Of a DNA stretch of 64,000 nt, positions 43,216 through 51,935 are shown in pieces. Position 1 is the first letter of the stretch, and every line of letters starts with the position of its first letter. This stretch comes from Ascidiimonas aurantiaca (GTDB taxonomy: Bacteria; Bacteroidota; Bacteroidia; Flavobacteriales; Flavobacteriaceae): positions 1 to 64,000 of the forward strand of contig NZ_JBBEWR010000003.1 in the NCBI RefSeq assembly GCF_037646345.1. The letters run 5' to 3'. The notes beneath the pieces are model-generated. The model was not told the origin of the DNA. It saw only the letters and a list, made by a program, of their open reading frames with translations, and did not search any database. A program made the translations under genes and the position numbers.

Positions 43216-44622
43216 ATGCTAAAAACCAGGGTTGTCTTATTTTTAAAATTAGTCCTTTTACTACCTGCATGCCTACTGGCTCAATTTACAGAATGTGCAG
43301 ATGCTAACTATACAGATGCCTTAAAGTCGTCTCTTTGTGCTACTTTAAAAACACCTTTGTATCACCAGGAAGGTGATGATAAAACTATTGACTTATTTGT
43401 CAGGAAGTTTCCATCTGTTAAAGAAAAACAGGGTTCACTTTGGTTACTTTCCGGAGGGCCGGGAGAATCGGGAGCAAGTTTATATCCTTTGGTTCCTATG
43501 TTCGCAAAAATGTTCCCTCATTTAGATATTTTTATACCCGATCACAGAGGAACCGGATTATCGGGAAAAATATGTCCTGAAGAAGAAGGCATAGACTCCC
43601 CAAACGGTATTGCACTGGCAAATAATGAATGGGGGCCATGCTATAACTATATGTATAGCCATCCCGCCTATGTACAGGCATTTTCCATTACCAACGCCGC
43701 AAAGGATTACAATAGGATAATTAATGAGTTAAGCGGAGACGGAAAACGTTATGTATACGGTGTATCTTACGGAACTCAATTGATCTTGCGAATGCTTCAA
43801 TTAGGGTCATTGCAGGTAGATAAAGTAATTCTGGATTCTATGGTACCTCTGCAAAATGATAGTGAGTATGACCTGAGTAAAAGGTCATTTGTAACGGATG
43901 ATGTAGGGCGCTCTTTTCTGTCAAACAGGGGGGTAGCAGATTCGGGAACATCTCTCATAACAGAAATGCAAAGTGTTCTTAAGCGGGCAGAGCAGGATAC
44001 CGTATTCGCAAAAAATTTACCAAAACAAAAACTCTCTGTTATTTTTGGGATGATGCTGGATCTTCCTAAAGTTAGAAATCAGATTCCAAACATATTAAAA
44101 GCATTAACGAATAATGATTTTGCTCCTTTAAACACTGCGGTTGATGATATCTCTACTTTTTATGAGGAATATGGAGCCTATCCAACATCACCCAGTTCTA
44201 TACCCCTTGTACAGGTAATCACGGCTTCTGAAAACAACTTAAGGCCCCAATTGACCAAAAGTGAAGTACTGGCAGAATCTGAAGATTTATTGTTTACCAG
44301 TAATTTGCCTTATTTAATGGCGGAAAACGCTACACCTGTTTACGAACCTGATGCATACTTTGGAAAAATTCCTGAAAATATGCCCCCTACCTTAATTATT
44401 CATGGCACTTTAGACTCTAAAACCCATTATAAAGGGACCATACGCCATTATAAAGCATTGTCTGAAAAAAGTGATCATGTACAATGGGTACCGGTAAAAA
44501 ATGCACCCCACTTCATAACTCTCTTTGCTCCAAAAAGTTTTGTTGCTGCAGCTACTGCATTTTTACAAGGAGAGCCCGTAGAAAACAAGCCTATATATGA
44601 TAAAGAAGTATTGCTTAACTAA
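43216..44622 (+). CDS. Secreted alpha/beta hydrolase, tripeptidyl-aminopeptidase type (S33)
   Basis: 468 residues with a signal peptide ending in LLAQ (about residue 22). The catalytic triad is visible: S184 in YGVSYGTQ, D400 in HGTLDSKTH and H432 in NAPHFI. The oxyanion region is LLSGGPGESG, and RGTGLSG and an inserted cap domain (residues 215-360) match the S33 tripeptidyl aminopeptidase/proline iminopeptidase group. C19 and six more Cys suggest disulphides in the periplasm. It removes short peptides from N-termini, feeding peptide use. Transcribed alone. Confidence 0.88.
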   Translation: MLKTRVVLFLKLVLLLPACLLAQFTECADANYTDALKSSLCATLKTPLYHQEGDDKTIDLFVRKFPSVKEKQGSLWLLSGGPGESGASLYPLVPMFAKMFPHLDIFIPDHRGTGLSGKICPEEEGIDSPNGIALANNEWGPCYNYMYSHPAYVQAFSITNAAKDYNRIINELSGDGKRYVYGVSYGTQLILRMLQLGSLQVDKVILDSMVPLQNDSEYDLSKRSFVTDDVGRSFLSNRGVADSGTSLITEMQSVLKRAEQDTVFAKNLPKQKLSVIFGMMLDLPKVRNQIPNILKALTNNDFAPLNTAVDDISTFYEEYGAYPTSPSSIPLVQVITASENNLRPQLTKSEVLAESEDLLFTSNLPYLMAENATPVYEPDAYFGKIPENMPPTLIIHGTLDSKTHYKGTIRHYKALSEKSDHVQWVPVKNAPHFITLFAPKSFVAAATAFLQGEPVENKPIYDKEVLLN

Positions 44623-44691
44623 TACAAAAGCATATAATACTTCTTTATCATATATAACCTGTTACGATTACACGGCCGAAGCCATGTGTTT

Positions 44692-45900
44692 TTAAAACAA
44701 TGAATACCCCAGTATTACTGAAAAGGTAGTATAGTCTGAGCTCCAATTCCTGGTTTGACCAAAAAAATCACCCAAAAGCTCTCTGTTGGTAAAATATCTA
44801 AATTCTACACTATATCTGTCGTTGTGCTTATAACCTACCCCAAACGCCATGTTATTTCGTGTTTTAAATTCATCCAGATCCGTCCCAGGATCAAAATCAA
44901 TTACAGATGATTCATTATTCAAATCAAAAACTACGGAGCCATTAATAAAAAGTTTGGAATTCTCATTGAGAAAAAAATAGTGTCTTATTCCAACGGGCAA
45001 CTCAATAGATTTATAATCAACACTAACATTTGTTTGTTCATCAAGCTGTTGTTCTGACTTATAATACTGATAGGTAGGTTCTACAATAACGGCCCATTTA
45101 TTTTTATTAAACGGTAAAATAAACTCGGCTTCTATTCCAAACCTGAACCCCAACTCACTATCAAAGTCTGTATTTAAGGAACTGTTACGATTATTTTCTA
45201 TGGAAAGTGAGGAAACATTGAGGCCCGGCCTGATGGTTAAATTAAACAGGTCCTTTTTCTCACTTTGTTCAAAATCGACAAACTCCTGATCGTTGCATTT
45301 TATATAATCTGTAAAGAAGTTTACCAGATCTTTTTTCTTATATTCTAATCTTTCAATTTTATTCATACTGAAATCAGGACATTTCAGATCAACCCATAAC
45401 TGCTGTTTAAACCTGTTGTTTTCTCCTATTTTATTTCCTTCATCAATATATTTTTTATAGACCAACGGCTCTATAGCTGCGTCTCCTTTGTTATAAAAGT
45501 ATCTTTTGAGGTTTCCATCTTCATACATATACAAATTAGCCTTCCCTTCTACCAAAACTTTTAAAAAAAGTTCTTCTTCTTTGAATTCAGGGTTTCTTTT
45601 ATTATCCAGAAAGTTAACATTTGAAGCAGATCTATCCATATTTACCGTGGCCCGTATGTATCTGGATACACCGTAAACACCAAATTCTTTAACGGTTTTA
45701 ATGGTTGCTACCTGTATTTCACTCCCCTCAGACAATTTGTATTGAAAATCAACAGGATTATTTTTCCAGTCTATATTTTTGATCAAACAATCTATCTTTT
45801 GATCTGAATCATTAATATAATATCCTTTTTCAAAGATGATTTGGGAATGTGATGTAACTGCTAAAACCAAGAGTAGCAGAAAGAGTAACTTTTTTTTCAT
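44692..45900 (-). CDS. Secreted beta-barrel protein of unknown function
   Basis: 402 residues with a clear signal peptide (MKKKLLFLLLLVLAVTSHSQ). Residues 22-200 are an alpha/beta region (FEKGYYINDSDQKIDCLIKN); residues 215-402 are a membrane barrel like that of outer-membrane-beta-barrel/PorT-type proteins (LTIRPGLNVSSLSIENN, FRFGIEAEFILPF, KLFINGSVVFDL, YTTFSVILGYSLF) ending in Phe. I do not recognise a named family. The gene has a textbook promoter (45967-45997). Function unknown; likely outer membrane. Confidence 0.75.
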   Translation of the reverse strand: MKKKLLFLLLLVLAVTSHSQIIFEKGYYINDSDQKIDCLIKNIDWKNNPVDFQYKLSEGSEIQVATIKTVKEFGVYGVSRYIRATVNMDRSASNVNFLDNKRNPEFKEEELFLKVLVEGKANLYMYEDGNLKRYFYNKGDAAIEPLVYKKYIDEGNKIGENNRFKQQLWVDLKCPDFSMNKIERLEYKKKDLVNFFTDYIKCNDQEFVDFEQSEKKDLFNLTIRPGLNVSSLSIENNRNSSLNTDFDSELGFRFGIEAEFILPFNKNKWAVIVEPTYQYYKSEQQLDEQTNVSVDYKSIELPVGIRHYFFLNENSKLFINGSVVFDLNNESSVIDFDPGTDLDEFKTRNNMAFGVGYKHNDRYSVEFRYFTNRELLGDFFGQTRNWSSDYTTFSVILGYSLF

Positions 45901-45966
45901 TTTGTTTTATTTATTAGATAGTTTGGGCTAGCATAATATATCCATAAATAAAAGTTTGGAGCGGGC

Positions 45967-45997
45967 CAAACATACCTAAACAAACTGACTCTTCCAA
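45967..45997 (-). promoter_or_regulatory. Bacteroidota promoter (TTG-N20-TATGTTTG)
   Basis: On the minus strand a -33 TTG (45995-45997) is 20 bases from a perfect -7 box TATGTTTG (45967-45974). This is the best-formed promoter in the window. It lies about 67 bases before the ATG at 45900. Confidence 0.8.
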
Positions 45998-46157
45998 GTA
46001 TTTTATAGCTTCTAAAAGTTAAAATTAGGTAGTACTTTGTGTAGTGTGTTATCCTTTTTGCCTTATAGTATATTTGCAACTTTTATCGTTGCCTACCTTA
46101 TTGCAAAATCAGTACGTTATCTTATATATTTGTCTTTCTGGTATTTTGGTGTAAGAC

Positions 46158-46191
46158 TAAAAAAATAGCCCGGGCAAGAACCCAGGCTATT
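46158..46191 (-). terminator. Terminator of the thioester-domain lipoprotein gene
   Basis: On the minus strand AATAGCC pairs with GGCTATT, with an inner GGG/CCC pair, and seven T follow. It is 22 bases after the stop codon. Confidence 0.85.
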
Positions 46192-46213
46192 ATAAAGTAC
46201 TTATTATTTTTAT

Positions 46214-47296
46214 CTAATTACATACAACGGCATGTGCTATTACATAGATATCACCTGATAGGTCTTCCTGTATAGTATATTGCCCCGGAGCAACTGTAGG
46301 TTTTCCTTTTTTCTCAGGGAACATACTATTACCGGCATAGGTATGTGTTTCCTCTACCGTATATAAATCATCAATATGGTAAGTTACAGTTACGTTACCG
46401 TCTATATAGCTTACACTAACGGTTCCTACCAGTGTTCCTTTTGAGGTATTGCATTGTCCGGCACCTGCATACACGTCGTATGATGCTTCGGTACCTTCAG
46501 AAAGTGGCCCTATGGTCCAGCCCCAACGCCCAAAACCTTGATCCAGGAAACAGGTATTGCCATTGTCTCCTCTTGCAAATGCGGTTTCACATCCTGAAAA
46601 CGGCTCGGGCTCACACTCCAGGGTGATGGGGATAAAAACAGGCTGCCTGTTGTTTGTAGGGATCAAGACTATAGCAAGCTGATCACCTTCTCCGGGCTCA
46701 TACCCTTCTCCATTGGCTATGGCAAGGTCAACTAACTCCTGCCCTTTCTCTTCGCTCCAGTTATCTCCCAGAAAAGCACAGGCCAGGCAGTTTTTGTCAT
46801 CAATCAATTCCCAAATGGCCCATTGTACATCACCAAAGGTATAAGTACCTCCTTGCTGACTGGTGGTTCCTGTAAAGTTTTGATTTAAAATCCAGTTAAT
46901 CAAATCAAAGTTGTCGGGATTCTCAAATATTCCTGCCGGTAGTTCTTCATAACTTGAATATACATTGGCTTCAAAGCATTCATCACCAGACAGTGAACGA
47001 TCAATATCAATACACCATGCTCCATAATCTCCGGCAAGGTTGGTATCATTTATAGTAAGATCAAAATAGGTGCCGTTTGCCTCAACACCTTTTGCAGTGG
47101 TACAGGCACTTACCAGAGAAGGTAAGTTTGGAAAAAGGGTAACTTCACATTCTCCTGTTCCTCCGGTATCTTTTCCATTTTTTACTTTCCCTCTGGCTTC
47201 AATGGTTTCCAGGGAACCATCATCAACGGGTTCTAACTCACAAGAATAAAAACCCACAATTGTCAGGGCCCAAATGGCCACAAGTAATTTTTTCAT
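46214..47296 (-). CDS. Lipoprotein with a possible thioester domain
   Basis: 360 residues. The signal peptide ends VGFYSC with C19 as the lipid site. Residues 75-200 look like a thioester domain (TED): GAWCIDIDRS with C95 and TFGDVQWAIW with Q158, which in Gram-positive adhesins form an internal Cys-Gln thioester that bonds covalently to host or matrix amines. ELIDDKNC and AIANGEGYEPG follow as in TEDs. Residues 225-355 form a second beta domain (GFGRWGWTIGPLSEGTEASY, VSVSYIDGNVTVTYHIDDLY). Many Cys. Similar proteins occur in Bacteroidota as cell-surface proteins. The thioester is inferred. Confidence 0.72.
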   Translation of the reverse strand: MKKLLVAIWALTIVGFYSCELEPVDDGSLETIEARGKVKNGKDTGGTGECEVTLFPNLPSLVSACTTAKGVEANGTYFDLTINDTNLAGDYGAWCIDIDRSLSGDECFEANVYSSYEELPAGIFENPDNFDLINWILNQNFTGTTSQQGGTYTFGDVQWAIWELIDDKNCLACAFLGDNWSEEKGQELVDLAIANGEGYEPGEGDQLAIVLIPTNNRQPVFIPITLECEPEPFSGCETAFARGDNGNTCFLDQGFGRWGWTIGPLSEGTEASYDVYAGAGQCNTSKGTLVGTVSVSYIDGNVTVTYHIDDLYTVEETHTYAGNSMFPEKKGKPTVAPGQYTIQEDLSGDIYVIAHAVVCN

Positions 47297-47981
47297 GCCT
47301 CTTTATTTAATTGGTTAATAAATGGTTAGGGTCTGGAAAGATTAGAGTTTGTTAAAGTAGCTTATTGATTATCAATTAAGTACAGAAGTACGATAAACAA
47401 CTTAAAAAATCGTTAAATAATCAAATAAGATACATTGGGAATTGAAGCGAAATAGTTACCTGTCTAAAGAGAATTACAGGATAACACTAAAAAAACAGAA
47501 CCTTTTATACGAATTTATATATCTGTTAGTCAGATTTTTAGCTTGTTTTCTATAATTATCATTTGTTATATGTTTATGCTATACTTTAATTAAAATACTG
47601 ACTTCCTCTTAATAAACAGGACAGTTTAAAACCGGTGTTTTTCTTAAAAACTTAAGGGTGGCTCATTTTCAGCAACTCTTTTTGTTAAGGCAAATTTCTG
47701 TTAAGGGCAGACGGAAAACGGGCATATACAGCTATTTCTCCCGGGGTCATTAATATGTACATGTAAATTGTAGTTCTGCGCTTTCATAGTGCTCAAAACT
47801 GCTACCACCGTAATTTTTTTGTTTGATTGCGCAAAACTTCCCTGCTGTAAACATTTCAAAGGCATATATACCCTAGTGGGGTAATATTTCTTTAAGCCCT
47901 ATAATCTGAACGCCTGCCTGGCTAAAAACTGTTACAGTTTTTTAGGACTCGTTAAAGGTTAAAAGGCAGATTATTTTTACT
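47297..47981. other. Intergenic region
   Basis: About 690 bp with no convincing gene. A short inverted repeat TACCCTAGTGGGGTA lies around 47869-47883. Could hold a decayed gene, but no homology is recognisable by eye. Confidence 0.4.
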
Positions 47982-48185
47982 TTATATTTTTATTATAATC
48001 TGAGAGTTTCCAAGACATATTAATTTTTCTTTTCTATCATCTGTTTCAGAGCATCCAAAGCAATCATCAAAAGTAGTATCATACATATCGGGTGTACTCT
48101 CTGCTTCATATCCTCCGGATAGATTTATTGAATTATTTAATTTAGCAACGGTAAACTTATCTATACGCAACTTCTTTTTTTTCAT
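47982..48185 (-). CDS. Lanthipeptide-like precursor peptide (GG leader)
   Basis: 67 residues from ATG 48185. The leader MKKKKLRIDKFTVAKLNNSI then NLSGG is typical of Bacteroidota class I lanthipeptide/GG natural-product precursors (L-x-hydrophobic-x-K, AxLNN, x-GG). The core (residues 26-67) is rich in Thr/Ser and has three Cys (DDCFGC and LIC), which could form lanthionines. No lanB/lanC, cyclase or peptidase-exporter gene is visible within the window. It is 92 bases downstream of a TPR-AraC regulator gene and is preceded by a dyad (48257-48276). Function unknown; possibly a modified signalling or antimicrobial peptide. Confidence 0.72.
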   Translation of the reverse strand: MKKKKLRIDKFTVAKLNNSINLSGGYEAESTPDMYDTTFDDCFGCSETDDRKEKLICLGNSQIIIKI

Positions 48186-48256
48186 AATTTCTGTTTTAGA
48201 ACTTTTAAATAAAGTCATTAACAGAGAGTTAAAAAAAAAATTGCCGTACATATTGG

Positions 48257-48276
48257 TCTATATTTATGAATACAGA
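48257..48276 (-). promoter_or_regulatory. 20-bp dyad, copy A (one mismatch)
   Basis: TCTATATTTATGAATACAGA, an 8-bp inverted repeat with 4-nt spacer and one mismatch, about 72 bases before the precursor peptide start. It differs at one base from the perfect dyad at 50695-50714. A binding site for a regulator is inferred. Confidence 0.6.
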
Positions 48277-49965
48277 CTAATTTTTACCATCTAGTTTATC
48301 TAACTCTTTTAAAAAGTATGAAGGTTTAATTCCTTTAATTTTATAAAATGCTTTTGAGAAAGACTCGGCATTTCTAAACCCTACTTCGTGTGCCATTGCT
48401 TTAATGGTATATCTTCTCATTATGGGGGTTGCTCTTAGCATGGAAACAAAATACTCTACCCGCAATGTGCTTATATAGTTTGAAAACGATTTGCCTTTGT
48501 AATGATTGATGATCTTTGAGAGATAATTTGTATTTGTATTAAGGTCTTCTGCCAGTGAACTTAAGGTTACTTTAGGTGATAAATACTTTTCATTTTTCTC
48601 AAACGACCTTAAACCTTGAAGCACATTATTAACAATTTCTTCGGAAATATTTAGTTTCTTTTTGATTTTTGGTTTTTCTGAACTTGTATCTTCATTACTA
48701 TGCATTATATCTTCAAACCTCTTTTTATACAGCTGTTTTTTGTTGTACTGTAAAACTAAAAAGCCCACTGCTAGCAATAGAAAACCTGAGATTAAGTAGA
48801 TAACTATTTTATATTGTACACTGTTTTTTTTCATCTTATTCATAACTTCTTTCTTTTCAGATCTTAATCTGGGTATATCATACTCTTTAAATATGCCCTT
48901 GTTTAAGTACAGCTCTTCCGAATGTAATAAGCTATCTACTTTTATGAGTTGATTTATATACAAAAGTTGATTGTTTAGATCTCCTTTTTGTTTGTAATAT
49001 GTGATAAGCTCCAGATATGCCTGTCTCGAAATAGGATAAATGATCGCTTTCTCCTGAAATATGGTATCTACTTTTTTAAAATACAGAAGGGCTGAGTCTG
49101 CTACTTTTACATTGGCATAAGACTTTCCCAAATAATAATAGCCCAACGATAAATTTGATTTTTCAGGGGTGTTTTCAAAAAAAGGGATATGCTTTTTTAA
49201 ACTGTCTATCGCTTCTTTATAACGTTGTTTGTAATAGAGAGAAACTCCCTCGTTAAGTGAAAAATGATGTGTATAGTACTTTTTCCCGAAAGCTTTAGAC
49301 TCTTTAAACCCTAATTGATTATAGTATGAAGCAGAGTCAGCCAATTCCAAATCATTATATATGTTTGCTAAAAACGTTATAGAATTCAAGTAACTTAAGG
49401 TGTCTATTGATTTTAAGTTTTGTTTTGCATACTTAAAGTTTGCTTTAAATAATTGTAGAGCTTCTTCTTTCTCATTAATCTGTCGTTTAATAACACCGAT
49501 ATTTTCATTTATTTTAAAATACTGTTTTTCATTTTTATATTTTTTGGCAATTTCAGAAACCAAAAGATAATTATCGAGTGCTCTTACATAATCCTTTAAG
49601 TTAAAAAAATAATCGCCTTTTAATTGATACGCTTTTAAAGGATAGTATTCATTGCTATTCAACCTGGTAAGCTCAATTATACTGTCACAATATACCAACT
49701 GGGTAGCATCGTTAAACAAGACAGCCATTGTGTGATAGCCCATTACCAAAAACTCACTATTATTTTCTTTTTTGGCTTTCTCAATAATAATACGGGCATA
49801 CCTCTTTTTATGTTCTAAAATGCTCTCATTATTCAGATCTTGAAACAGCTCTATATATGTCTTGTTTTGAATGGACTCATTCTCATTTTGGGCATTAATA
49901 AAACCACATGAAATTAAGGTTATAATAAGACTGTGTTTAAAAAAGAGAAGCTTCCAGTTTATCAT
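48277..49965 (-). CDS. TPR-repeat, single-membrane-span AraC-type regulator
   Basis: 562 residues from ATG 49965 (signal-like MINWKLLFFKHSLIITLISC); a longer frame from 50055 is less likely. Residues 40-390 are TPR-like helical pairs (YPLKAYQLKGDYFFNLKDYV, SLGYYYLGKSYANV). A single membrane helix is at about residue 400 (YLISGFLLLAVGFLVLQY). The C-terminal 100 residues form an AraC-type double helix-turn-helix (LSSLAEDLNTNTNYLSKIIN, AHEVGFRNAESFSKAFYKIK). Proteins of this plan sense a periplasmic peptide or envelope state and drive nearby genes. It is upstream of the precursor peptide and likely recognises the dyads next to it; that is inference. Confidence 0.8.
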   Translation of the reverse strand: MINWKLLFFKHSLIITLISCGFINAQNENESIQNKTYIELFQDLNNESILEHKKRYARIIIEKAKKENNSEFLVMGYHTMAVLFNDATQLVYCDSIIELTRLNSNEYYPLKAYQLKGDYFFNLKDYVRALDNYLLVSEIAKKYKNEKQYFKINENIGVIKRQINEKEEALQLFKANFKYAKQNLKSIDTLSYLNSITFLANIYNDLELADSASYYNQLGFKESKAFGKKYYTHHFSLNEGVSLYYKQRYKEAIDSLKKHIPFFENTPEKSNLSLGYYYLGKSYANVKVADSALLYFKKVDTIFQEKAIIYPISRQAYLELITYYKQKGDLNNQLLYINQLIKVDSLLHSEELYLNKGIFKEYDIPRLRSEKKEVMNKMKKNSVQYKIVIYLISGFLLLAVGFLVLQYNKKQLYKKRFEDIMHSNEDTSSEKPKIKKKLNISEEIVNNVLQGLRSFEKNEKYLSPKVTLSSLAEDLNTNTNYLSKIINHYKGKSFSNYISTLRVEYFVSMLRATPIMRRYTIKAMAHEVGFRNAESFSKAFYKIKGIKPSYFLKELDKLDGKN

Positions 49966-50497
49966 ACCCTGCAAATTCAGATTATATTTTCTATAGAAAA
50001 AGTCGTAGATTATCATTTTATATGATCGTCGTTTTAAATAAAAACCTACCACCATGCATTTAAAATACGCATGAGTTCATTTTTTACTTAACAATGTATT
50101 TATACAAGTCTTTAAAACAATGATTTTTAAAGATATCTTATTTAAAAATGATTTTTTCCTATTTACTCATTTTTATAATAAAATATATACTAAACTATAT
50201 TACTTTTCCTAGAAAAATATGTACTTTAAGAACAATAAATTGATACGTAAATCCTCATATTTTAGCAACTTTATAAAGACGATCAATCCATTTATTTTTC
50301 TGATTGTTTATACTACCCAATTAATTTATTAAAGAGAAGTATTCTCTTCATATCTATCAAATCGTTCTTTATTTGACTTAAAATACTACATAATAACCAC
50401 AATATACTCAGTTTCTCAAACTTTTCACAACCTTTAGTATCGTCCATAAAGTTCTTTTTTCAATCTAATTTGTTACCTTTTAAATTATCCCAACCCC

Positions 50498-50544
50498 CTT
50501 TAGAGGTATTAGTGTTCTTCACCATTTTGCGAATTCCTCTAAAG
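50498..50544. repeat. Inverted repeat with 13-bp arms
   Basis: CTTTAGAGGTATT (50498-50510) and AATTCCTCTAAAG (50532-50544) are complementary at 12 of 13 bases, 21-nt loop. It could be a terminator, an RNA structure or a remnant of a mobile element end. Confidence 0.5.
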
Positions 50545-50694
50545 CCATAATTTATTTAGTAAAACAAAGGATGTTTTCCAAACTTTATGTGTGGTAAAAA
50601 ACTTTCTTTCTGAGTGTTTTTATAATCTATTTTTACAAATAATATACAGTAATATAATACAGTTATTGGTAGGTAGTTTTTTATGAATACAAAA

Positions 50695-50714
50695 TCTATA
50701 TTTATGAATATAGA
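50695..50714 (+). promoter_or_regulatory. 20-bp perfect dyad, copy B
   Basis: TCTATATTTATGAATATAGA: arms TCTATATT and AATATAGA are perfectly complementary with a 4-nt spacer TATG. A half site lies 21 bp (two helical turns) upstream. It is 120 bases before the start of the module 3 peptide gene. Probable operator. Confidence 0.7.
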
Positions 50715-50833
50715 CTTACTTTGTTTTGAAAAGTGGATCATAGTTGGTTGCTTTACTGTTGGAGTTAGTTGCAACAATTTCGGGCGGAAACCGAAAAGCC
50801 ATGAATAGAGTAGGTAAATTTAATATTAAAAAT

Positions 50834-51052
50834 ATGAAAAATTTGTTTTTATCATTAGTATTCATACTTGGTACTGTTTCAAGTTTTGCAGGAAATATGC
50901 AATCTTTAGAGGAACCACATTGCGTTCATGTTACTCTTTCTTGTGATGTTGAATATGATATATGTAATTTCACAGGAACAACAACACAATTGATTAATAT
51001 GGTTATTGGCGACAATAACGATGTTTGTGGTACAGACATTAACAAACTATAA
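50834..51052 (+). CDS. Small secreted cysteine-rich peptide, module 3
   Basis: 72 residues from ATG 50834 with a signal peptide (MKNLFLSLVFILGTVSSFAG). The mature part has four or five Cys (HCVHVTLSCDVEYDICNFTG, then DVCGTDINKL) in a pattern suggesting disulphides. No family recognised. It has the size, secretion signal and position of the peptides in modules 1 and 2. A perfect stem-loop lies between it and the GLPGLI gene. A perfect dyad lies 120 bases before its start. Likely a secreted partner or signal of the downstream GLPGLI and barrel proteins. Confidence 0.68.
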   Translation: MKNLFLSLVFILGTVSSFAGNMQSLEEPHCVHVTLSCDVEYDICNFTGTTTQLINMVIGDNNDVCGTDINKL

Positions 51053-51063
51053 GTTATGTATTT

Positions 51064-51087
51064 AAAGGGAGTTAATTAACTCCCTTT
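51064..51087 (+). terminator. Stem-loop between peptide and GLPGLI gene
   Basis: AAAGGGAGTT pairs perfectly with AACTCCCTTT around AATT, followed by AACTTTT, 11 bases after the peptide stop. Works as a terminator or attenuator. Confidence 0.75.
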
Positions 51088-51111
51088 AACTTTTAATTAA
51101 AGTTGAATATT

Positions 51112-51924
51112 ATGATAAAATCATATTTTAAAATTGGCTTATACTTGTTAGCTTGTTATTCCTTTGGTCAAGACAAGTCCATTCAGTTTAACTATCTGGC
51201 CAATTATCAATTATATTGGCAGCCCGATTCTTTGGATGTTAACTCAAAGATCAAAACTGAAACGTATAGTTTATTATTTAATAATAACAATTCCTTTTTC
51301 ATTAGCAGTAATCGTTTAGCCTTAGATACTCTTATTTTTGACAACAAGGCATCGCTTAATAACATAGACAAGTTAATAGCAATGCCCCAGCCTACTTCTA
51401 ACAAAAGGATCTATAACTCTGTAAAGTCAGATACTTTAACCGTAATAAACGAAGTAAGAGGTCAATTGTTTTTATACAAAGATTTCGTTAAGTTAAAATG
51501 GAAATTACTAGAAGGGGTAGATTCAATACAAGGTTTAAGGGTAAAAAAAGCAACCACTTTTTTTCGTGGACGAGAATACTTTGCATATTACAGCGAAGAA
51601 ATACCTATTTCATTTGGGCCCTATAAGTTTTCTGGCTTACCAGGTTTGATTGTAAAAATATATGATACTAAAGATCACATTACCTATAATCTTGTGGCGT
51701 TTAAACCTTATAAAAAAGAACTTTCTTTAAATTATGTTAATGAATCCAGTTTCGTGTCAAAAAAAGAATTTAAAAAGGCCGAAGAACAATATAGATTAAA
51801 TCCTATACCGTATATGGAAAGTCAGGGTGCTGTTTTTTCTGAAGAAACAAAAAGGAAAATAAAAGAAAAATTTAAGCAAAGAAATGCTAAAAGTAATAAT
51901 AAAATAGAGTTAATAGACAGGTAA
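51112..51924 (+). CDS. GLPGLI-family protein, module 3
   Basis: 270 residues from ATG 51112. Signal peptide MIKSYFKIGLYLLACYSFGQ. The core reads KWKLLEGVDSIQGLRVKKAT, FFRGREYFAYYSEEIPISFG followed by PYKFSGLPGLIVKIYD. The Cys of the C-Y-K-A motif seen in modules 1 and 2 is replaced (LRVKKAT), so if that Cys matters this copy differs. The C-terminal 60 residues are Lys/Glu-rich. The next gene starts 11 bases after its stop. A/T-rich, like module 2. Confidence 0.88.
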   Translation: MIKSYFKIGLYLLACYSFGQDKSIQFNYLANYQLYWQPDSLDVNSKIKTETYSLLFNNNNSFFISSNRLALDTLIFDNKASLNNIDKLIAMPQPTSNKRIYNSVKSDTLTVINEVRGQLFLYKDFVKLKWKLLEGVDSIQGLRVKKATTFFRGREYFAYYSEEIPISFGPYKFSGLPGLIVKIYDTKDHITYNLVAFKPYKKELSLNYVNESSFVSKKEFKKAEEQYRLNPIPYMESQGAVFSEETKRKIKEKFKQRNAKSNNKIELIDR

Positions 51925-51935
51925 CATAACGGTTG

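Larger units (their letters stand above)
45901..46213. other. Intergenic region with promoter and terminator
   Basis: About 310 bp holding the promoter of the gene at 44692-45900 and the terminator of the gene at 46214-47296. A 60-codon frame in it is not called. Confidence 0.55.
49966..50833. other. Long A/T-rich intergenic region
   Basis: About 870 bp between divergent genes. It contains an inverted repeat (50498-50544), a half dyad TTTATGAATACA (about 50679-50690), and the perfect dyad at 50695-50714. No open frame deserves calling. Confidence 0.5.

Noticed and set aside
50556..50777. 73-codon minus-strand frame
   Set aside because: It overlaps the dyad and is A/T-rich with no family or signal features.
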